Below are positions 42,001 to 53,836 of a stretch of DNA of 64,000 bases, piece after piece. Each line of letters begins with the position of its first letter. Positions within the stretch are counted from its first letter, which is position 1. The notes below the pieces were generated by a model. It was not told the origin of the DNA and searched no databases. It worked only from the letters and a program-made list of their open reading frames with translations. A program made the position numbers and the translations under genes. Source of the stretch: Bryobacterales bacterium. GTDB taxonomy: Bacteria; Acidobacteriota; Terriglobia; Bryobacterales; Bryobacteraceae. The stretch lies in contig JAHCHD010000008.1 of NCBI GenBank assembly GCA_026129915.1, positions 1 through 64,000 of the forward strand, in the 5' to 3' direction.

Positions 42001-44237
42001 GCCGGGTATCGTTCCGCACACTCGACCGGCGCACGTTTCTGAAGTACACCTTCGGCACGGGCGCCTTGATACTTGGAACCCATGTGCCGGGCTGGGCCTC
42101 GGAGGCCGACAAGGCTACCTTCCATCCCAGCGTATTCCTGGGCATTGAACCCGATGGTGAAGTGATTATCGTGGCCCATCGATCGGAAATGGGCACGGGT
42201 TCCAAGTCCACGCTGCCGATGGTGGTGGCCGAGGAACTGGAAGCCGATTGGAAGCGCGTACGCGTAGAGCAGGCCATTGGCGACGAGAAGTATGGGTCGC
42301 AGAACACTGACGGATCGTGCTCTATTCGCGATTTCGTAGAGATCATGCAGAGTGCAGGCGCCACGGCACGCACCATGCTGGAACTGGCTGCGGCGCAGAA
42401 GTGGAACGTCTCCGCGAGTGAATGCAAAGCGCAGAACCACGAAGTAGTGCATGCAAAGTCCGGGCAGCGCGCCGGGTTTGGCGAGTTGGCGCCGCTGGCC
42501 GCGAAGTTGCCCGCGCCAGACCAGGCAACTCTCAAGTTCAAGTCCCCTGGAGAGTACCGCTACATCAACAAAAACACTCCCGTGGTGGACCAGAAGGACC
42601 TCTGCGAGGGCAAGGGAACCTTTGGCTACGACGCAAAGATGCCGGACATGCTGGTGGCGTCCATCGAGCACTCGCCGGTTTATGGCGGAACCGTAGCTTC
42701 GTTCGATGCGACGGAAGCAAAGAAGGTGCCCGGTGTGCAACATGTGGTGGCCATCGAGCGCTTCAAAGAACCCCACAACTTTCAGGCACTGGGCGGCGTG
42801 GCCGTGCTTGCTGACCATACTTGGGCGGCCATGCAAGGACGCAAGAAGCTGAAGGTGAACTGGGATTCGGGTTCTAACGCGAGCTATGATAGCGACCGCT
42901 ATCGAGAACAACTGGTGGCGACGGCCAAGCAGCCAGGCAAAGTGGTAGCGAATCGCGGCGACGTGGACGCGGGCTTCGCCGCTGCCGCAAAGACGCTGGA
43001 GGCAGTCTACACCACGCCTCTACTATCGCACGCCCCGATGGAGCCTCCTGCCGCGGTTGCGGAGTTTAAGGATGGCAAGGTAGTGTGCCATGCCGCCACT
43101 CAGAATCCACAGGCCGTCCAGGAGACCGTGGCGGCTGCCATGGGCATTGAGAAGAAGGATGTAATTTGCCACGTCACCCTGCTGGGCGGCGGTTTCGGCC
43201 GCAAGTCAAAGCCGGATTATGTGGCGGAAGCGGCCATCCTTTCGAAGAAGGTCGGCAGACCCGTGAAGGTGGTGTGGAGCCGTGAGGATGATATCCGCAC
43301 GGACTTCTACCACTCCCCAGCCGGCATGTACATGAAGGCTGGCCTCGATGCCGCGGGGAAGCCCACAGCGTGGCTACAGCGCAGCGTATTTCCGTCGATT
43401 GGCACCACGTTCGGCGACCAGTCAGGGTACGGCATGGAACTGGAAATGGGCATGGGCTGGAACGACCTTCCCTATTCGATCCCGAACCATCGCGCGGAGA
43501 ACGGCCAGGCGAAGAACCACATCCGCATCGGTTGGCTTCGCGCCGTGGCCAATGTGTACCATGCCTTCGCGATTCACTCGTTCACTGACGAACTCGCCCA
43601 CCTGGCGGGCAAGGATCCAGTGGACTATGTGCTCGGGTTGCTTGGACCAGGACAGAAGCTGGAAATCAACCCCGTAGGGATGAAGTACTGGAATCACGAC
43701 CAAGACCAGCAGAAGTATCCTGTCGACACCGGGCGGCTGCGCAACGTGATTGAAACCGTGGCACAGAAGTCAGGGTGGGCCAGTCGCACAAAAGGCAACG
43801 GCCATGGCTGGGGCTTCGCGGCGCATCGCAGCTTCCTTACCTATGTCGCCATCGCCACGGAAGTACAAGTGGAGCGGGATCGCGTACGCATACCCAACAT
43901 GCACATCTGCGTGGACGCCGGCCAGACCTTTCACGAGGACCGCGTGCATAGCCAAATGGAGGGCGCCTGCGTGTTCGGTACGTCGCTAGCGATGCTAAGC
44001 GAGATCTCCGTGAAGGAAGGCAAGGTGGTGCAATCAAACTTCCACAATTACCAGGTGGCACGTTTCACCGAAGCGCCGATGAAGGTGCATGTTCACCTCA
44101 TCAAGAGCGATGCGCCGCCCGCTGGTGTGGGGGAGCCGGGCGTGCCCCCGGTGGCTCCGTCGATTGCCAACGCGATCTTTGCGGCCACAGGGAAGCGACT
44201 GCGCGACCTGCCGCTACGGAAGGGACTTCGCGCATAA
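41997..44237 (+). CDS. iorB: Molybdopterin-binding large subunit of a molybdenum hydroxylase
   Basis: The 746-residue protein starts with a Tat signal ([18 protein letters not shown]), so it is exported folded with its cofactor. It has the aldehyde/isoquinoline-oxidase domains: a repeat with [30 protein letters not shown], the [18 protein letters not shown] binding region, [31 protein letters not shown], and the C-terminal [19 protein letters not shown] with the catalytic Glu in VGEPG. It hydroxylates an aldehyde or N-heterocycle in the periplasm. The cofactor would come from the MoaD-MoaE fusion and other moa genes outside this window. Confidence 0.93.
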   Translation: MSRVSFRTLDRRTFLKYTFGTGALILGTHVPGWASEADKATFHPSVFLGIEPDGEVIIVAHRSEMGTGSKSTLPMVVAEELEADWKRVRVEQAIGDEKYGSQNTDGSCSIRDFVEIMQSAGATARTMLELAAAQKWNVSASECKAQNHEVVHAKSGQRAGFGELAPLAAKLPAPDQATLKFKSPGEYRYINKNTPVVDQKDLCEGKGTFGYDAKMPDMLVASIEHSPVYGGTVASFDATEAKKVPGVQHVVAIERFKEPHNFQALGGVAVLADHTWAAMQGRKKLKVNWDSGSNASYDSDRYREQLVATAKQPGKVVANRGDVDAGFAAAAKTLEAVYTTPLLSHAPMEPPAAVAEFKDGKVVCHAATQNPQAVQETVAAAMGIEKKDVICHVTLLGGGFGRKSKPDYVAEAAILSKKVGRPVKVVWSREDDIRTDFYHSPAGMYMKAGLDAAGKPTAWLQRSVFPSIGTTFGDQSGYGMELEMGMGWNDLPYSIPNHRAENGQAKNHIRIGWLRAVANVYHAFAIHSFTDELAHLAGKDPVDYVLGLLGPGQKLEINPVGMKYWNHDQDQQKYPVDTGRLRNVIETVAQKSGWASRTKGNGHGWGFAAHRSFLTYVAIATEVQVERDRVRIPNMHICVDAGQTFHEDRVHSQMEGACVFGTSLAMLSEISVKEGKVVQSNFHNYQVARFTEAPMKVHVHLIKSDAPPAGVGEPGVPPVAPSIANAIFAATGKRLRDLPLRKGLRA

Positions 44238-44255
44238 CGAAGCACCCGAACAGGC

Positions 44256-45724
<1,469 letters not shown>

Positions 45725-45728
<4 letters not shown>

Positions 45729-48700
45729 TCCTTCGTAATGGCCTCGTCAAGGTTGAGGATCACGCTGGCCACTGTGGCCCAACCGGCTAGTTCGCGGGCG
45801 TCAAGTCTCTGGTCATAGGGGGACTCGCCCACCTTCAATAAACGCTTTGCCGCTTCAGGATCTCGGCGATAACGGGCGATCTGGGTCTCAGCGAGATCGC
45901 GAAGCGCCTGCAACTCGCGGGGGTTCGGATCACGTGCCGTCACGAGGCGGAAGGCGTGGCGGATGCGAGAGCCGGGGTCAGGGGCCGCTTCCTTCAGGAC
46001 GCGCTGAGCCAAGGCGCGGGAAGCCTCCACATAGGTAGGGTCGTTCAGCAGCACAAGGGCCTGCAGTGGCGTATTCGTGTTGGTGCGGCGCGCCGTGCAC
46101 TTCTCTCGGTCAGGGGCATCGAAAGTCACCAGGGTTGGCGGTGGTGCAGTGCGCTTCCAGAACGTGTACATGGTGCGCCGGTAAAGGTCCTTGCCGTGGC
46201 TCTGCTCATAGCGCTGCACGGAATAGACGTCGCCAAAGGCCATGTCCTCCCAGACGCCATCGGGCTGATAAGGAAACACGGAGGGGCCGCCGATTGGGCC
46301 GTGCAGAAGGCCGCTGGCAGAAAGGGCGCTATCGCGGATCATTTCTGCGGGCAGCCGCACCCGCGGACCACGGGCGAGAAGCCGGTTTTCGGGATCGCGC
46401 TCGATCAGAGCCGGCGTAGCTTGCGATGCCATGCGATAGGTGGACGACGTAACGATGGTTCGCATCATGTGCTTAACGTCCCAGCCCGAGCGGGTGAACT
46501 CGGTGGCCAGCCAGTCAAGCATTTCGGGATGGGAGGGCGCGTCACCCTGGGCGCCGAAGTCTTCTGAGGTCTTCACGATACCCTGGCCAAACGTCATCTG
46601 CCAAAAACGATTGGCGGCCACGCGCGCCGTCAAAGGATGGTCTGGCTGCATTAGCCATTGGGCAAGGGTGAGGCGGTTGAGAGGAGCGCCTTCGGGCAGC
46701 GCTGGCAGCACCGCGGGAACACCCGCATCAAGGGGCTCCGCGGGCATGCTGTAGTCGCCGCGCTCAAGGCGGTGCGTGATGCGGGGCGTCAGCATCTCCT
46801 CCATCACCATTGTGGTGGGGATGGCCTGAGCGAGGGCATCGGCGCTCTTGGTAGCCGCCTGCAACTCCTCCCAGGCGCGACGATGAACCGGGGACGCAGC
46901 GTTCTCCAGGTAGTAGCGGCGCAGCAGGTCGCGCTGTTCGCGGGAGCGGCTGTCGTCTGGCAAATGCAGTGTGGCGCGGGCCGGCTCGTGGTAGTGAAGC
47001 TGCTCGATTTCGGCGGCCGTGAGCGTGCGGCGGTATATGCGCAAGTCGTCCACATTGCCGTTGAATGGTGAGCCAATTGTGGGATCCGCGATGCGCATGG
47101 GGGCCGTGCTGCGGAACGAGCCCACCAAATTGTCGAGTTTCACGCGCAGCCGGGCGGCCTTGCCGTTCACCCACAGTTGCACGCCACTGGCGCGTCCGCT
47201 GCCATCGTAGTTCAGCGCAATATGCGCATAGCCCTTCTGGCGCACGCGCTCCACGGTGGTCACCTCAATGGCGCTGGCTGGGTAACTGGCCGCAAGTCGT
47301 ACGGTGAGGTAAACACCGCGGTCAATCTCGTCGGGAATAGGGTAGGATTCGTCGAACTCAAACTCGATGCCTTTGCGGGTGGAAGCGTCGTCGATCTGCT
47401 GAAAGATAGACATTGGCTTCTGGCTGGAGCTATGCACCCAGAAGGCTATGGAAAAGGCATCGTTGCGTCCGAATGGGAAGGCGTCGCCGAACGCCACGGT
47501 GGTTTCGCCATCAAGCTCCAGCCGGTCAGCCACCATGCCGGGAACGTAGCGGGCTTCACCCCGCAGCACCTTGCCGCGCAACGCAGGGCTGGCGGTTTCG
47601 AGGTGGTGGTCGAACGAATAGTGGGCCAGCAACGAGCGGTATGATGGCACCGGCAGTTGGGCAGCCTGTCCTGGTTCCCACTGCGAAAGGTGATAGTCGA
47701 CTGTGTCGTTGCAAAGCGCCTGCTTCGCATCATGGAGGCGCTGCTGGGCCTGCTTCCACTGCTGCTCTTGAACTTCGTTCCGGAAGACCCGCAAGAAGGG
47801 CGTGGCGTTGCCTCGTTTGCCGTCTAGCCCCTCTTCGTCGACGGTGTTAAAGAAGGCGTAGAAGCGGTAGAAGTCGGTCTGCTTGATGGGGTCGTACTTG
47901 TGGTCGTGGCAGCGCGCGCAACCCATGGTGAGGCCAAGCCAAACCGTGGCGGTTGTGTCCACACGGTCCACCACATACTCGGTCTGATACTCCTCAGGGA
48001 TGGCGCCACCCTCGTAGTTAATCATGTGATTGCGATTGAAGCCGGAGGCGATACGCTGCTCGCGGGTGCGGTTGGGCAGCAGGTCGCCCGCCAGTTGCCA
48101 GATGCTGAACTGGTCGTAGGGCATGTTCCGGTTGAAGGCGTCAATCACCCAATCGCGCCACAGCCACATGTCACGATGGCTGTCGATGTGGAAGCCGTGG
48201 GTGTCGGCATAGCGGGCGAGGTCAAGCCATTGCATGGCCATGCGTTCGCCGTAGCGGGGCGACGCCAATAGCGCATCCACGCGCTTCTCATAGGCATCCG
48301 GGGCGCGGTCGGCAAGGAAGCTATCGATCTCCTGAGGAGACGGCGGCAGGCCGGTAAGGTCAAAGTGAAGGCGACGCAGCAGCGTGGTCTTGTCCGCCTC
48401 TCGCGCGGGCTTCAGTTGCTCGCGGTCGAGACGGGCAAGTACGAAGCGGTCAATCGCGTTGCGCACCCAGGCTTCGTCGCTCACCGAAGGCGGATCCGGG
48501 CGACGGGGCGCGGTGAATGACCAATGGCTTTCGAACTCAGCGCCCTGGCGAATCCATTCCGTAATCACTTCCAACTGCGCAGGCGTAAGCGGATCCCCAG
48601 AGCCGGGCGGGGGCATGGCGAGCGCGCGCTTCGGATGCGCCATGCGCTCCAGCAGTTTGCTCTTGCCGGGGTCGCCGGGAACCACGATCTGGTACTTGCC

Positions 48701-48910
48701 GCGATCGGCGAGTAGCCCATCGCGGGTATCGAGGCGAAGGCCCACCAATCGCTTGCTTTCATCGGGACCGTGGCAGGTGTAGCACTTGTCAGAGAGAATG
48801 GGCCTGACGTCACGATTAAACTCTACCCGCGGGGCAGCCAGGAGACCCGGCAGAGCACAGAAAGCCGCTGCCAGAAAGACAGTCCACCGGAGAATAGGAG
48901 AAGAAACCAT
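45725..48910 (-). CDS. PSD1-type cytochrome c protein with DUF1549, LamG and DUF1553 domains
   Basis: The 1061-residue exported protein has a signal peptide ([16 protein letters not shown]), then a planctomycete-type cytochrome c domain with haem motif Cys43-Tyr-Thr-Cys46-His47 (KCYTCHG). Next come a DUF1549 region (about 150-360; [32 protein letters not shown] with a second CxxCH), a LamG-like concanavalin domain (about 430-640), and DUF1553 (about 730-1000; [11 protein letters not shown]-like block [48 protein letters not shown]). It is co-transcribed with the DUF1501 gene. Electron transfer plus carbohydrate binding at the cell surface is suggested by the domains; the reaction is unknown. 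Confidence 0.93.
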
Positions 48911-49042
48911 GATCGAGAGACAAAGCGAACCCAGAGCCCATTGGCTGACGCACCACCAGCCCTTGGGCTAATTTGTACCACACGTGGGGTGGCAGCGGCT
49001 TTCGCCAGGCATTCACCAGGTTGTGCCCCCAACGGCAATTGG

Positions 49043-50269
49043 TCAAAAGGGCCGGTGCGTCTCGTAGACGATCTTGATCGGCACCGCATCCCGCACGGTT
49101 ACACGGAGCACAATCTGAAAGTGATCTGGGATCGGGGCTCCCCCCGTGGAGAGCTTCGACATCAACTCCCGGGCGTAGATATCCTCCGTCAGGTATTTTG
49201 CCCCAGCCCAAATTCCTGTTGTGGTGTGCGACTCGATCACCAGCAACTCCCCATCACTGTGCAATCCGGGCACGAAGCTGATCAGCGCGAAGTCGGTCCT
49301 CTCGCGCTCGTCGTCTTCGAGGACGCGGAACCATCTTTTGGGCTCGCCCTCTCGTGGCCTGCGGTTAATGACTGATTCGCCTTCGACGCTGAACGCCCAT
49401 TCGGCACTCAGGGAGAGGATCTGTCGATTTGATTTAGCGGACCCCAGGAAGATTACGTTGTAGCCGCCAATTGAATCCCAAGTCAGAGCGCTGGAGCGGA
49501 TCAAATCGGCCTGGAAGCCATTTCCACCAAAGAACCGGCCCAGCAGAAACGCCGCGGTTGCCTGCCCAGTTCCTGTGTAACCGTAATTCTGGCGCAATGG
49601 CACCTCATTGAAAATTGTGGCGAGCTTGTCAAGTCGGCTCTGGACTGCATCGGGAGTCGCTAGATCCAAGGCCGGTTCACGCAGGAAGCCTCCCTGATAG
49701 GAGTAGAACTGGTGGGTGCCCAAAGAAATCAGCACCGGGCGGGGGCTGCGCATGAAAGTGTGCCAGACGTCCCTCAGTTCTTGAGACAACCGCTTCGAAT
49801 CAGTATCCATCTTCGAGCTGCGGAAGGTGGAAATTCCAAAGGCCACGAGCATCACCAGTAGCGCAAACGTGGATATCTTCCAGAATTGGGCGGTTGCTGG
49901 CGCCGCAGCCGCCTCGGGCTGTACAGCATTTGCATTGAACACAGGCAGGAATTGCCGGCGAGGCAATTCAATGCGGATGGGGTCTCTGGCACCTTCAGTC
50001 GCATAGTATTCGACGAGCTTCTGCCGAAGCTTGCCAGCTTGCACACGCACGTAGGCGTCGTGTTGCGGATCGTAGCTTTCGGGCCGGCCAAAGGCCTCAA
50101 CACCGATCGTATATTCCTTCAGGGGCGTGTCAGGATCAGAGAGCGCGCGGTTAACCAACCAAGCAAGAAGCAGATGAACTGCCGACTTGGCTCCGAAGGT
50201 CCTGCTCGAGAGGATAGACTCAAGCGCGTGTCGAATCTCAACTTCATCGAAATGTAGCTTTGGTTGCAA
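49043..50269 (-). CDS. Membrane-anchored protein with N-terminal wHTH-like region; putative one-component regulator
   Basis: The start is TTG 50269, the only usable codon after an upstream stop. Residues 1-110 form a conserved-looking cytoplasmic domain (RHALESILSSRTF, LKEYTIGVEAFGRPESYDPQHDAYVRVQAGKLRQKLVEYYATEG, RIELPRRQFLPVF). Its end resembles the recognition-helix and wing pattern of OmpR/CadC-type domains. A single membrane helix (about 129-149) and a roughly 255-residue periplasmic alpha/beta domain (ISLGTHQFYSYQGGF, GYNVIFLGSAKSNRQIL) follow. This layout matches ToxR/CadC-like regulators. It is divergent from an Oar-like receptor gene, its likely target (inference). No DNA-binding residue is proven. 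Confidence 0.6.
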   Translation of the reverse strand: MQPKLHFDEVEIRHALESILSSRTFGAKSAVHLLLAWLVNRALSDPDTPLKEYTIGVEAFGRPESYDPQHDAYVRVQAGKLRQKLVEYYATEGARDPIRIELPRRQFLPVFNANAVQPEAAAAPATAQFWKISTFALLVMLVAFGISTFRSSKMDTDSKRLSQELRDVWHTFMRSPRPVLISLGTHQFYSYQGGFLREPALDLATPDAVQSRLDKLATIFNEVPLRQNYGYTGTGQATAAFLLGRFFGGNGFQADLIRSSALTWDSIGGYNVIFLGSAKSNRQILSLSAEWAFSVEGESVINRRPREGEPKRWFRVLEDDERERTDFALISFVPGLHSDGELLVIESHTTTGIWAGAKYLTEDIYARELMSKLSTGGAPIPDHFQIVLRVTVRDAVPIKIVYETHRPF

Positions 50270-50408
50270 TGCTTTGCCGGTAGTCGAAACTTGTTCGGTC
50301 TTTTGATTGACTTGATTTTACTGTAGATCCTCTCCTCAACGACTTACCGTAGAGCGTAGCTGCTTCACAGCCTCCTCGCCCTTCCCTGTCCGAATTAGGA
50401 GATTGCCA

Positions 50409-53400
50409 ATGCGACTTTTCGTCTTCCTTGTAATGTCCTCGATGGCAGTGCTGGCTCAGACAGCTCAGGTGACCGGTCGCGTGACCGATTCCACCAGCGC
50501 TGTGGTAGTCAACGCGTCGATCGAAGTCACCAACGTGGATACCGGAATTCAGCGGACCACGGTCTCGAACTCGGGGGGCACTTACACGCTGCCCTTGCTC
50601 CCTCCAGGCCAATACACCGTTAGTGCCGGTGCCGATGGTTTTCGCACTGAGGTCCGGCAGGGCATCACTCTCGCCGTGGATCAGACCGCCCGGCTCGATT
50701 TCGTCCTGGTTCTAGGATCAGTCGCCGAATCGATTTCGGTGACGGCGGACGCAGGTCTGGTGGATTCCTCCAGCGCTACGGTGGGCACGGTGATTGAGAA
50801 CCGGCGCGTGTCGGAACTACCTCTCAACGGACGGAATGCGATGGCGCTCGTCATGTTGACACCAGGCGTTAAGTCGAACGCAGGCCCTACAAACAGCGGT
50901 TTTGGTGACAGGGGAACGGCACTCTCCTCCATCAGCATCAATGGTGGACCCAGCGGCATGAACAACCTCATGCTAGACGGGGGAAACAATGTGGATTCCT
51001 ACCAGATGGGAGTGAATGTCAGTCCAGCCGTCGACGCGGTCCAGGAGTTCAAGGTTATGGCAAACACGATGTCCGCGGAGCATGGCTTCACGGCCGGCGG
51101 GGTTGTCAATATGGTCACGAAGTCCGGCACCAACGAACTGCACGGCACCTTATACGAATTTGTTCGAAACGATAAGTTTGATGCGCGACGTACATTCGCG
51201 CAACAAAGAGACCCCTTCCGTTACAACCAGTTTGGAGGTGCAGTTGGAGGACCCGTTGTGCTTCCGCGACTCTACAACGGGAAGGAGCGCACCTTCTTCT
51301 TCTTCAATTACGAAGAGTGGCGTTTCCGCAGGTATGATAACCCCGTCTTCACTGTGCCCATCGAGGAACAGCGCAACGGAGACTTCTCAAGGCTGTTCAC
51401 TGCCTCAGGCGCACAGATCCCGGTGTTCGATCCCTGGTCCACCCGGGCAAATACCGGTGGTTCCGGATTCCTGAGGGACCGCTTCCCAAACAACGTGATT
51501 CCACAAAGCCGCATGGACCCGGTGGCGCAAAACTACCTGGCTTTCTATCCCCTCCCAAACCGGGCGCCGGTGAACCCGTTCACCAACCAGCTAAACTTCG
51601 CGGGCAGCAACGCGGAGCAACGATCCATGCGCCAGTATACCTCCCGAGTGGATCATCGATTGGGCAACAGGAACTCCCTGTTCGGGCGGTATACCTACTA
51701 CCAGCACTACACCGATGGCGGCATTGGCGGGGTTCTGCCCGACCCCGTCGTTCGGCAGCGAATAGATAACTGGGAGAATCGCAATCTAATTCTGTCGGAC
51801 ACGCACACCTTCACGCCCACCCTCCTAAACGAGTTCCGGGCAGGTGTTGCGCGACTCTACTTTCCTTTCAATGTGGCAAGTTTCGGCGACGATTGGCCCC
51901 AGAAACTGGGACTGCCCGCGATCGTGCCTTCCGACACGATTCCAGCAGTCAACAACGGATTGCCCGGCATCGTCACTGGCACTGCCGGCCTGCGTGCCGC
52001 CACTACCTGGCAGATTCAGAACACACTCACCTACATCCGCGCCCAGCATACTCTGAAGAGCGGATTTGAGCTCAGAATCCAGCGGGCGAACAACCTGCAG
52101 CGTAGTGCACCTTCGGGTTCATTTGTATTTCCTGTCGCCCTCTCCGGCAATCCCCAGGCCCCGGCTGGAACCGGCAGCGCTTTCGCGACCTTTCTTACGG
52201 GTGCTGTGGGCAACGCCAGCGTCACCACCCACTTAGGACAGGCCCAGCATGGGCATTCCCTGAGCTTCTTTGTGCAAGACGATTGGCGGCTCGCCCGTCG
52301 CTTCACCCTCAATCTCGGCCTGCGCTACGACTACCAGCCGTGGCCGGTTGAGCGCTACGATCGGGTTTCCAACTTCAACCCGTTTGCGCCTGAACCAGTC
52401 CGTGGATTGCCTGGCCGTCAGGAGTTCGCTGGGCAGGACTACGGCCGGTCGGCCATCGCGAACGTGAAGAACAGCTTCTCGCCCCGCATAGGCTTCGCAT
52501 ATTCGGTAGATGATTCCACCACGTTCGTGATTCGGGGCGGTTACGGCATCTTCTATCCGCTCATCTTCGCCCGGGACTACTTCGGCAACGGCGCAGGGTT
52601 TGCCACTACATCTACGGCCTATCTCCCCCCCGGCGGAAATGCCAATCTCCCCGCTATGCGCTTCAGTGATGGCTTCCCCTCTGCACCCATTCAGCCACAG
52701 GGTGCGGCGCTTGGCCCCAACGCCTTCTTTGGCCAGAATGTCAGCTATACCCAGCCCAATGAGCCCGCGCCGATGACCCAGCAGTGGAATCTTGGAATCC
52801 AGAAACAATTCGGTCTGGGGTGGATGGTCGACGTCACCTATTCAGGCTCCCATGGCACCCACTTCCTTTCCGGTGTCTATGACTACAACCAACTTGACCC
52901 AGTTCATCTTGCTCTGGGGCTCGCGCTGCAGGATCGCGTCCCCAACCCTTATGAAGGTTTTGTTCCCGGCGCGCTCGGCGCAGCAACCATCACCCGCGAG
53001 CAGTCGCTCCGGCCTTACCCGTATTACAACCAGATTGGTGTTACCACCGCGATGAATGGCAACTATAATTCCCATGCCCTCCTGATGACCATGCAGAAAC
53101 GCTTCTCTTCGGGTCTCACGCTGTTGGCATCATTCACAGGCGGAAAGTTGATCAACGATAGTGTCCGCACCATGCTGAATTTCGGAGAGTTTGTGGAACA
53201 GGTGGGCATCGTCGGATACCAGAATGGCAACTTTGACCGGCGGCTTGAGCGGTCTCTCGATCCCACGGATGTTTCGCGACGGCTGGTCTTCAGCGGAGTC
53301 TACGAGCTTCCGTTTGGGAAGGGAAAGGCGTTCGGCGGCAATGGGAAGGTCTTCAATGTACTTGCCGGGGGCTGGCAAGTCAATTCAATTACTACCCTGC

Positions 53401-53819
53401 AGACGGGACTTCCGTTGGTGATACGCGGTGCCAATAATCTCCGCGCCGATCGGCCCAATTCCACTGGCGAAAGCGCCAAATTGTCGAACCCCACCGCTGA
53501 TCGTTGGTTCGACACGAACACTTTTGTCAATCCCCCGAACTTCACATTCGGCAATGTGGGGCGCGTGCTGCCCGATGTCCGAGCCCCAGGCGTGGCCAAC
53601 GTGGATATTTCACTCATCAAACGAACTCCGATTGGTGAACGCGCCCGTCTGGAACTCAGAGGTGAGGCCTTCAATGCGTTCAACAGGGTCAACTTGGGCT
53701 TCCCGAATGTGTCCTTCCAGGCGGGACCGGATGGCCGCAATTTGAGCGCTGCATTCGGCACGATCACATCCTCCCGGGATGCTCGCATTATCCAGTTAGG
53801 ACTGAAGCTCATTTTCTAG
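50409..53819 (+). CDS. TonB-dependent receptor, Oar-like, with N-terminal carboxypeptidase-regulatory domain
   Basis: ATG 50409 follows AGGAG seven bases upstream. The 1136-residue protein has a signal peptide (FVFLVMSSMAVLAQ), a CarboxypepD_reg domain (about 20-100; VTGRVTDSTSAVVVNASIEVTN, GTYTLPLLPPGQYTVSAGADGF), and a plug region (VSELPLNGRNAMALVMLTPG, ISINGGPSGMNNLMLDGGNNVDSYQ). A large beta-barrel follows with repeated aromatic strands and ends in LGLKLIF with the terminal Phe typical of outer-membrane proteins. It would import or export a glycan, peptide or iron complex using TonB energy. It is followed by an alpha/alpha-barrel lipoprotein-like gene and is divergent from the putative regulator. 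Confidence 0.94.
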   Translation: MRLFVFLVMSSMAVLAQTAQVTGRVTDSTSAVVVNASIEVTNVDTGIQRTTVSNSGGTYTLPLLPPGQYTVSAGADGFRTEVRQGITLAVDQTARLDFVLVLGSVAESISVTADAGLVDSSSATVGTVIENRRVSELPLNGRNAMALVMLTPGVKSNAGPTNSGFGDRGTALSSISINGGPSGMNNLMLDGGNNVDSYQMGVNVSPAVDAVQEFKVMANTMSAEHGFTAGGVVNMVTKSGTNELHGTLYEFVRNDKFDARRTFAQQRDPFRYNQFGGAVGGPVVLPRLYNGKERTFFFFNYEEWRFRRYDNPVFTVPIEEQRNGDFSRLFTASGAQIPVFDPWSTRANTGGSGFLRDRFPNNVIPQSRMDPVAQNYLAFYPLPNRAPVNPFTNQLNFAGSNAEQRSMRQYTSRVDHRLGNRNSLFGRYTYYQHYTDGGIGGVLPDPVVRQRIDNWENRNLILSDTHTFTPTLLNEFRAGVARLYFPFNVASFGDDWPQKLGLPAIVPSDTIPAVNNGLPGIVTGTAGLRAATTWQIQNTLTYIRAQHTLKSGFELRIQRANNLQRSAPSGSFVFPVALSGNPQAPAGTGSAFATFLTGAVGNASVTTHLGQAQHGHSLSFFVQDDWRLARRFTLNLGLRYDYQPWPVERYDRVSNFNPFAPEPVRGLPGRQEFAGQDYGRSAIANVKNSFSPRIGFAYSVDDSTTFVIRGGYGIFYPLIFARDYFGNGAGFATTSTAYLPPGGNANLPAMRFSDGFPSAPIQPQGAALGPNAFFGQNVSYTQPNEPAPMTQQWNLGIQKQFGLGWMVDVTYSGSHGTHFLSGVYDYNQLDPVHLALGLALQDRVPNPYEGFVPGALGAATITREQSLRPYPYYNQIGVTTAMNGNYNSHALLMTMQKRFSSGLTLLASFTGGKLINDSVRTMLNFGEFVEQVGIVGYQNGNFDRRLERSLDPTDVSRRLVFSGVYELPFGKGKAFGGNGKVFNVLAGGWQVNSITTLQTGLPLVIRGANNLRADRPNSTGESAKLSNPTADRWFDTNTFVNPPNFTFGNVGRVLPDVRAPGVANVDISLIKRTPIGERARLELRGEAFNAFNRVNLGFPNVSFQAGPDGRNLSAAFGTITSSRDARIIQLGLKLIF

Positions 53820-53836
53820 TGGAAAAGGAATTCCTT

